The translations under genes and the position numbers were made by a program. The notes under the pieces are model-generated. The model made no database searches, was not told the DNA's origin, and was given only the letters and a program-made list of their open reading frames with translations. This document shows, one piece after another, positions 1 through 4,468 of a DNA stretch of 7,478 nucleotides. The first letter of the stretch is position 1, and every line of letters begins with the position of its first letter. Source of the DNA: an uncultured Collinsella sp. (GTDB lineage Bacteria; Actinomycetota; Coriobacteriia; Coriobacteriales; Coriobacteriaceae); the NCBI GenBank assembly GCA_902494135.1, contig CABUSE010000064.1, positions 1-7,478 on the forward strand, in the 5' to 3' direction.

Positions 1-1
1 A

Positions 2-1153
2 TTTACCGATTCGGTCATCCGCCGCATGACACGCATCTCCAATAAGTATGGCGCCGTCAATCTCTCGCAGGGCTTCCCCGACTTCGATCCCCCCGCGCAG
101 CTGCTCAAAAGCCTGAGCGCCATCGCCACCGACCCCAAGCCGCTCTACCACCAGTACTCCATCACCTGGGGCTCTCAGGCCATGCGCGAGGCGCTTGCCG
201 CCAAGCAGGAGCACTTTATGGGCATGCCGATCAACCCCAACGAGAACATCGTGGTCACATGCGGCTCCACCGAGGCCATGATGGCCGCCATGATGACGGT
301 CACGAACCCCGGCGACAAGGTCGTCATCTTCTCGCCGTTCTACGAGAACTACGGCGCCGACACGATTCTCTCGGGCGCTGAGCCCATCTATGTGCCGCTC
401 AACCCGCCCACGTTCGACTTCGATCGCGAGGTCCTCGAGGCGGCCTTCCGCGACAACGACCCCAAGGCCATCGTCCTGTGCAACCCTTCCAACCCCTGCG
501 GCAAGGTCTTTACGCGCGATGAGCTCACCTTTATCGCCGACCTCTGCAAAAAGTACGATGCCTACTGCATCACCGACGAGGTGTACGAGCACATCGTCTA
601 CGCGCCCCACGAGCACGTCTATATGGCCACGCTGCCCGGCATGTTCGAGCGGACCATCAGCTGCAGCTCGCTGTCCAAGACGTACTCCATCACCGGCTGG
701 CGTCTGGGCTACACCATTGCCCCGGCGCAAATCACCGAGCGCATCAAGAAGGTCCACGACTTCCTCACCGTGGGTGCCGCCGCTCCCCTGCAGGAAGCCG
801 TCGTCACCGCCCTCAACTTCGACGACAGCTATTACCAGGAGGTCCTCGACCTCTACACCGCCAAGCGCGACCTGTTCTGCCAGGGGCTCGATAGCATCGG
901 TCTTGAACACAACGTGCCGCAGGGCGCCTACTACGTCATGATGGACATCTCTGAGTTTGGCTATGACAGCGACCTCGAATTCTGCGAGGACCTCGCGTCT
1001 AAGGTGGGCGTGGGTGCCGTGCCCGGTTCGAGCTTCTTCCGCGAGCCCGTCAACCATCTGATTCGTTTCCACTTTGCCAAGCGAGACGAGACGCTCAACG
1101 CCGCGCTCGAGAACCTCAAGTCGCTGCGTGATAAAATCAAGCCGCGCGGGTAA
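2..1153 (+). CDS. Class I/II PLP-dependent aminotransferase, 5' end outside the window
   Basis: Fold-type I aminotransferase that moves an amino group from an amino acid to a 2-oxo acid using pyridoxal phosphate, presumably in the cytoplasm. Numbering from the ATG at 26: the entry motif NLSQGFPDF is at 12-20, STEA at 81-84, PFYENYG at 104-110, the NPxNPxG motif at 153-159 with the cofactor-ring Asn156, DEVY at 184-187, and the Schiff-base Lys218 in SLSKTYSITGWRLGY. Arg226 and the substrate-carboxylate Arg347 (HLIRFHF) are also present, so the active site looks intact. The frame stays open to base 2 and reads FTDSVIRR before Met1. Relatives begin with a similar SVIR-type helix, and no ribosome binding site precedes the ATG at 26, so the true start lies off the window. 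The sequence resembles the kynurenine/methionine/aspartate aminotransferase group, but the substrate cannot be decided. It ends 27 bases before a hairpin terminator. Confidence 0.93.
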   Translation, partial: FTDSVIRRMTRISNKYGAVNLSQGFPDFDPPAQLLKSLSAIATDPKPLYHQYSITWGSQAMREALAAKQEHFMGMPINPNENIVVTCGSTEAMMAAMMTVTNPGDKVVIFSPFYENYGADTILSGAEPIYVPLNPPTFDFDREVLEAAFRDNDPKAIVLCNPSNPCGKVFTRDELTFIADLCKKYDAYCITDEVYEHIVYAPHEHVYMATLPGMFERTISCSSLSKTYSITGWRLGYTIAPAQITERIKKVHDFLTVGAAAPLQEAVVTALNFDDSYYQEVLDLYTAKRDLFCQGLDSIGLEHNVPQGAYYVMMDISEFGYDSDLEFCEDLASKVGVGAVPGSSFFREPVNHLIRFHFAKRDETLNAALENLKSLRDKIKPRG

Positions 1154-1180
1154 GGACGGCCCGGCAACTAAACTAACCAA

Positions 1181-1215
1181 AGATGCCTCGCACCGCGCTG
1201 CGTTGCGAGGCATCT
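1181..1215 (+). terminator. Hairpin terminator after the aminotransferase gene
   Basis: A perfect 12-bp inverted repeat (AGATGCCTCGCA at 1181-1192, TGCGAGGCATCT at 1204-1215) encloses an 11-base loop and is followed by CTTTAT. The stem is strong but the U tract is short, so termination may be partial. It lies 27 bases after the aminotransferase stop codon and separates that gene from the sugar kinase. Confidence 0.7.
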
Positions 1216-1226
1216 CTTTATAGCGC

Positions 1227-1254
1227 TTTCTTAAATGGTTTAGGGCACTATACT
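1227..1254 (+). promoter_or_regulatory. Candidate promoter for the ROK sugar kinase
   Basis: TATACT at 1249-1254 is a good -10 box (5 of 6 to consensus). The best-placed -35 (TTTCTT, 1227-1232, 16-base spacer) is poor. The site lies between the preceding terminator and the kinase start, predicting a leader of about 35 bases. It rests on the -10 match and position only. Confidence 0.4.
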
Positions 1255-1293
1255 TTAGTTACGCAGCAAACTCGTCCCAGAGAGAGGAATACT

Positions 1294-2184
1294 ATGGCAG
1301 AGCAGCAGCTTATCGGAGCGCTCGAGGCCGGCGGCACCAAGATGGTCTGCGCCACGGGCTATGCAGGCGGTACGGTCCTGGAGCGCGAGCAGATTGCGAC
1401 CACGACCCCGCAGGAGACTGTTGAGGCCGTCAACGCATGGTTTGCCGACAAGGGCATCGCCGCGCTGGGCATCGGCGCCTTTGGTCCCACCGCAGTCAAC
1501 CCTGCCTCGCCCCAATACGGCAAGATCCTGGAGACGCCCAAAACGGCATGGCGCTACTTTGATCTGCTGGGCACCATCCAAAACGAGCTCAATATTCCCT
1601 GCGGCTACGACACCGACGTCAACGTTGCCTGCTTGGGCGAGGTCACCTTTGGTTGCGCCCAGGGCCTCACCGACGTGGTCTACCTGACCATCGGCACCGG
1701 CGTGGGCGCCGGCGTGCTCTCGGGCGGTAAGCTCGTGCACGGCATGATGCATCCCGAGGCCGGCCACATCCTGGTCACGCGCGACCCGCGCGACACCATC
1801 GGCGAGCATAGCGCCTGCCCCTTCCATGACAACTGCCTCGAGGGCCTCATCGCCGGCCCTGGCGTTAAAAAGCGCTGGGATGGCAAGAGCGCCGGAGACA
1901 TGGCCGATGACCCGGAGGCCATGGACCTGCTCGCAGGCTATCTGGCACAGGCGCTCATGACCTACACGCTGTGCTACGCACCGCAAAAGATCATCATCGG
2001 CGGCGGCGTGGCCGACCACACCCCCATCGTGCCGCTCGCACGCAAAAAGTGCGCCGAGATGCTCAACGGCTATATCGTCACGCCCGAGGTCAACGACATC
2101 GATTCCTATATTGTCAACAACAGCCTCGAGGGCAAGCAGGGCATCATGGGCTGCCTGGCCCTGGGCGCACAGGCGCTTCAGTAG
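1294..2184 (+). CDS. ROK-family sugar kinase, probable fructokinase
   Basis: ATP-dependent hexose kinase of the ROK (repressor, ORF, kinase) family, 296 residues and lacking the DNA-binding domain of ROK repressors. It most resembles the GmuE/ScrK-type fructokinases (fructose to fructose 6-phosphate), feeding glycolysis in the cytoplasm. Visible landmarks are the N-terminal phosphate loop GALEAGGTKMVCA (8-20), GAFGP (61-65), the catalytic-base motif DTDVN with Asp108, the LTIGTGVGAGV glycine-rich loop (131-141), PEAGH (154-158) and a zinc site, His158/Cys175/His178/Cys181, in the CPxHxxCxEG form typical of this subgroup. A second ATP-site loop, IIIGGGV, is at 233-239. The start is the ATG preceded by AGAGGA five bases upstream. 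An upstream in-frame ATG at 1183 lies inside the terminator stem and is not used. Substrate is inferred from subgroup likeness; another hexose such as mannose is possible. Confidence 0.92.
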   Translation: MAEQQLIGALEAGGTKMVCATGYAGGTVLEREQIATTTPQETVEAVNAWFADKGIAALGIGAFGPTAVNPASPQYGKILETPKTAWRYFDLLGTIQNELNIPCGYDTDVNVACLGEVTFGCAQGLTDVVYLTIGTGVGAGVLSGGKLVHGMMHPEAGHILVTRDPRDTIGEHSACPFHDNCLEGLIAGPGVKKRWDGKSAGDMADDPEAMDLLAGYLAQALMTYTLCYAPQKIIIGGGVADHTPIVPLARKKCAEMLNGYIVTPEVNDIDSYIVNNSLEGKQGIMGCLALGAQALQ

Positions 2185-2266
2185 CAGACGCACCCACAGG
2201 GCGTGGCGCGCTCGGCAAATCCAACCTACGGAACGACGCCACCACGCCTCATATAACCCCTCAAAT

Positions 2267-2313
2267 AAAAAAGGCCGCCTAGGACCAAACAATACGTCCT
2301 AGGCGGCTTTTTT
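2267..2313. terminator. Strong bidirectional intrinsic terminator between convergent genes
   Basis: A 12-bp perfect stem (GCCGCCTAGGAC at 2274-2285, GTCCTAGGCGGC at 2296-2307) has a 10-base loop, an A6 run on the left (2267-2272) and a T6 run on the right (2308-2313). Both strands therefore make a hairpin followed by U residues. It can stop the kinase transcript (plus) and the VanZ transcript (minus). The VanZ stop codon (2299-2301) is within the right arm. Confidence 0.92.
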
Positions 2314-2748
2314 GGCGCACATCAGCCACCGTAAGAGATATCGGAGCACAACGCCCGTTGCCGCTCCACAGCAGTCGATCATCACATCGGTGATCATGCC
2401 AGCGCGTCCCGGCACAAAGAGCTGAATCGTCTCGTCGATCGAAGGAATCAGCAGCAGGAACACCGCCGTGGGCAGCAGCACGTCAAAGGTGCGCCGGCCC
2501 TCAAAATCAAAGGCATGCGTTGCCAGGATGCCGAGCACCATATACTCGGTAAAATGCGCGCACTTGCGAACAACAAAGTTGGTCACCCATTCATATGGAA
2601 GTCCCACGCCGTGCAGGAAACCGCGGATAGCTTCCATGACCGTTAGGCTCAGCGAGCCCGACCCCGAGCCGGGAACCAGCGAATTGCCCCAGATCAAGAG
2701 CGCCATCAGGCAGGTTACAACCGCCCATTTTCGATTGATCTTAACCAT
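2299..2748 (-). CDS. VanZ-family integral membrane protein
   Basis: A 149-residue membrane protein with about four hydrophobic segments (roughly residues 8-26, 63-80, 88-104 and 117-143). The VanZ signature is clear: RKCAHFTEYMVLG at 61-73 and DETIQLFVPGR at 105-115, followed by Asp121, Asp125 and Gly128 in the last segment. The family is named after a teicoplanin-resistance accessory gene, but most members are chromosomal with unsettled roles at the cell envelope. No van genes are present here, so resistance should not be assumed. The gene starts 7 bases after the stop of the 466-residue protein gene. Its only plausible Shine-Dalgarno (GGAGG, 2761-2765) lies in the last codons of that gene at a long 12-base spacing, which suggests translational coupling. 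The last codons and the stop form part of the shared terminator hairpin. Confidence 0.9.
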   Translation of the reverse strand: MVKINRKWAVVTCLMALLIWGNSLVPGSGSGSLSLTVMEAIRGFLHGVGLPYEWVTNFVVRKCAHFTEYMVLGILATHAFDFEGRRTFDVLLPTAVFLLLIPSIDETIQLFVPGRAGMITDVMIDCCGAATGVVLRYLLRWLMCAKKAA

Positions 2749-2755
2749 GCAGAAG

Positions 2756-4156
2756 TTATGCCTCCGCGCGGAGCGGCGCGAAGCTGGCGGTACCGCCCTC
2801 GATAACGCTCAGGTAGGCACGGCCCGTACGCTTGGCGGTAGAGGACTGCAGGCGCTCGATCTCCTCCTCGAGGATCTGATTGACGCGCTCGTGACGACGG
2901 TTTTCCATAATGCCGGCGGCAATAGCCTCGGCCCGCTCGATGCTCTCGCGCGAGATACGGGCAGTATCCTCGGGGAACACAGCGCTGTGACGGCCGACAT
3001 AGGCGGGGGCAGCAGGCTGAGGGGCAGCGACGGGAGCGGGGGCTGCAACAGGAGCAGGCTCGTCAATCTCATCCAGAATCGCGGTGGCGGCGGCCCACAT
3101 GTCCTCGTGGCCCGAGTAATCAGCCATGGGGACATCAACCTCGAGTGAGGCATCCGGAAGGTCGCCGGTGTCGATGCGATCTTGGGCATCAATCGATGCG
3201 GTGATGGCTGCAGGCTCATCGAGGTCATCGAAATCGATATCCGCGGCACCGGAGATGATAGGCATGCTGGCGAGGTTTACATTGTACGGCGCAGCCTCAG
3301 CCGCCTGCTGCTGGGCAGGAGCGCCCCACAATGAGCTTTCGGCGGCACGGCGGGCGGCAACGGCCTCCTCGTCCGCAGTCATGGCTTCATCAACGTACGA
3401 ATTGTCGGCAGAAGCGTTCGCGTCCGCCGAGGTAGCGTTGTAGGCGTTATTGGCTGCCGCGTTGGCGACGAGTGCCACGAAAGCCGCCGTGCTGCCCGCA
3501 GGGGCGGCCTGGGAACCAGACACGGCGCGTGCCGCGGCGGCGATGTCGTCGCGATTGAAGGAGCCGGTCTGCCCGCCGTTGGTGAGCTCGTCGATGGCGA
3601 CTTGATAGACGTCGCGCGAGTGTGCAGGGTCGCAGCTCACCGGCGAATCGTCGTCGAGCATACTGTCGATCATGGACCAAGCCTCGGCCTCGTCCATGGC
3701 ATCTGCGGCTCGAGCGATGGTAGGGACACCATCATCGGCATGACGGCGCTGGAACGCACCAGTCAGGCCGGAAAGGAATGCCGAGGTAGACTGCTCCGCC
3801 TGAGCCTGAGAAGCAGAAGCCGCAGCGTAAGGAGTCGCATCCTGCTGCTGAGCTGGAATCGAGGCGGTCTTGAACTCGCTTTGATGCTGATTGAGATTGG
3901 CGGCACCGCCCATGGCATCGGGCTGGAACAGACGCTCTTCACGCTGCGCACGGTACTCGGAGATACCCAGCGAGGCGGCATAGATACCCACGCCCGCCAC
4001 CGCGCCCACGGCGAAGGGAACCGCACCCGCCACGACCGTCTCGTTCACCGACGAAAACGGCAGCGTCGCGGCATACATAACCACGGGAGCGGCAAGGCCG
4101 ATCCCGCACGAAAGTCCGGCAAGGACTGCTCGTTGTGTTGCATCAGAAGAAGCCAT
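2756..4156 (-). CDS. Uncharacterised membrane-anchored Ala/acidic-rich protein
   Basis: I do not recognise this 466-residue protein. Residues 9-31 and 41-65 are two hydrophobic, Gly/Ala-rich membrane segments with a short polar turn between them. A charged stretch follows (EYRAQREERLF, 67-77), then about 300 residues of low-complexity Ala/Ser/Gln and Asp/Glu-rich sequence that looks largely disordered. Two acidic pieces stand out (154-170 and 303-314). A Pro/Ala hinge (366-386) leads to a C-terminal segment (391-440) with strong helix or coiled-coil character, and a distinct tail, RAYLSVIEGGTASFAP (446-461). The ATG at 4154-4156 is chosen because GGGGAG sits six bases upstream; the frame also has a TTG at 4183 without such a site. 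By the positive-inside rule the long tail may be cytoplasmic, making it a possible membrane-tethered scaffold; this is inference. It is the first gene of a unit with the VanZ-family gene. Confidence 0.85.
   Translation of the reverse strand: MASSDATQRAVLAGLSCGIGLAAPVVMYAATLPFSSVNETVVAGAVPFAVGAVAGVGIYAASLGISEYRAQREERLFQPDAMGGAANLNQHQSEFKTASIPAQQQDATPYAAASASQAQAEQSTSAFLSGLTGAFQRRHADDGVPTIARAADAMDEAEAWSMIDSMLDDDSPVSCDPAHSRDVYQVAIDELTNGGQTGSFNRDDIAAAARAVSGSQAAPAGSTAAFVALVANAAANNAYNATSADANASADNSYVDEAMTADEEAVAARRAAESSLWGAPAQQQAAEAAPYNVNLASMPIISGAADIDFDDLDEPAAITASIDAQDRIDTGDLPDASLEVDVPMADYSGHEDMWAAATAILDEIDEPAPVAAPAPVAAPQPAAPAYVGRHSAVFPEDTARISRESIERAEAIAAGIMENRRHERVNQILEEEIERLQSSTAKRTGRAYLSVIEGGTASFAPLRAEA
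3002..3055 (-). repeat. Pro/Ala/Val hinge repeat within the membrane-anchored protein
   Basis: Residues 368-385 of the 466-residue protein repeat the unit APVAAP about two and a half times (PAPVAAPAPVAAPQPAAP). Such segments usually form stiff, extended linkers. Here it separates the long acidic region from the C-terminal helical segment. It is a protein-level repeat and the codons vary. Confidence 0.6.
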
Positions 4157-4222
4157 GAGCTCTCCCCATCTTCCAGCACCCAAATCGCATCATTCAGTTG
4201 GCTGCGCGAGAGAAGATGAAGC

Positions 4223-4235
4223 GGGGCTATGCCCC
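4223..4235 (-). other. Small GC hairpin in the leader of the two-gene unit
   Basis: GGGGC-TAT-GCCCC gives a 5-bp all-GC stem with a 3-base loop, about 67 bases upstream of the start codon. It has no U tract, so it is not an intrinsic terminator. It could stabilise the 5' end of the mRNA or be incidental. Confidence 0.3.
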
Positions 4236-4292
4236 AAAGCAACGGTATATGGTTCGTTTCATCTGCGTTTTCCGTCGCGAAGCTTAAAAGCT

Positions 4293-4321
4293 ATTATGCG
4301 AAACCGCCCTGTCGATTGCAA
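4293..4321 (-). promoter_or_regulatory. Promoter of the membrane-protein/VanZ unit
   Basis: On the minus strand, TTGCAA (4316-4321, 4 of 6 to the -35 consensus) and CATAAT (4293-4298, 5 of 6 to the -10 consensus) are separated by exactly 17 bases. The site lies downstream of the rho terminator and upstream of the ATG at 4156. It predicts transcription from about 4286 and a leader of some 130 bases. Confidence 0.6.
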
Positions 4322-4401
4322 GCGACGATGTCGGATTGAAACGGGAAACCTGCTGCTTGCCAGTCTTATGGTCAAAAATAAGTGCGGAGCGGCGATATGG
4401 A

Positions 4402-4431
4402 AAAGGGCCGAGGCGCAAGCCCCGACCCTTT
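4402..4431 (-). terminator. rho: Intrinsic terminator of rho
   Basis: Arms 4402-4414 and 4419-4431 form a 13-bp stem with a 4-base loop, starting 37 bases after the rho stop codon. In the minus-strand RNA all 13 positions pair, two of them as G-U wobbles. In the plus-strand RNA the same positions become A-C mismatches. That asymmetry assigns the hairpin to rho. The U run is short (four), so efficiency may be moderate. Confidence 0.75.
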
Positions 4432-4468
4432 ATCGCATTGATGGCTATCGCTGCGTGTGGATGACAAC

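Larger units (their letters stand above)
4157..4468 (-). other. 312-base intergenic region between rho and the membrane-anchored protein gene
   Basis: No gene is seen here on either strand. Read on the minus strand it holds, in order, the rho terminator (4402-4431), the promoter of the downstream two-gene unit (4293-4321), an AT-rich imperfect inverted repeat just after the -10 box (4281-4292), and a leader of about 130 bases with a small GC hairpin (4223-4235). The only open frames are short plus-strand ones without ribosome binding sites. Confidence 0.75.

Noticed and set aside
26..28. ATG at 26 as the true start of the aminotransferase
   Set aside because: The frame continues upstream as FTDSVIRR, matching the usual N-terminal helix of the family, and no ribosome binding site precedes this ATG.
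1183..1293. Upstream ATG that would lengthen the kinase by 37 residues
   Set aside because: That ATG is inside the stem of the preceding terminator and upstream of the likely promoter; the ATG at 1294 has a good Shine-Dalgarno and matches family N-termini.
1255..2292. 345-codon minus-strand frame antisense to the sugar kinase
   Set aside because: It overlaps a clearly recognised ROK kinase on the other strand, runs through the terminator, and shows no motif.
2299..2748. Glycopeptide resistance gene
   Set aside because: Only the VanZ fold is present; there is no VanA/VanH/VanX or VanRS nearby, and most VanZ-family proteins are not part of resistance clusters.
2468..3148. 226-codon plus-strand frame across the VanZ and membrane-protein genes
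   Set aside because: It is antisense to two better-supported genes, spans their junction, and has no initiation signal or domain.
4157..4183. TTG at 4183 as the start of the 466-residue protein
   Set aside because: No Shine-Dalgarno precedes it, and the GGGGAG of the ATG at 4156 would lie inside the coding sequence.
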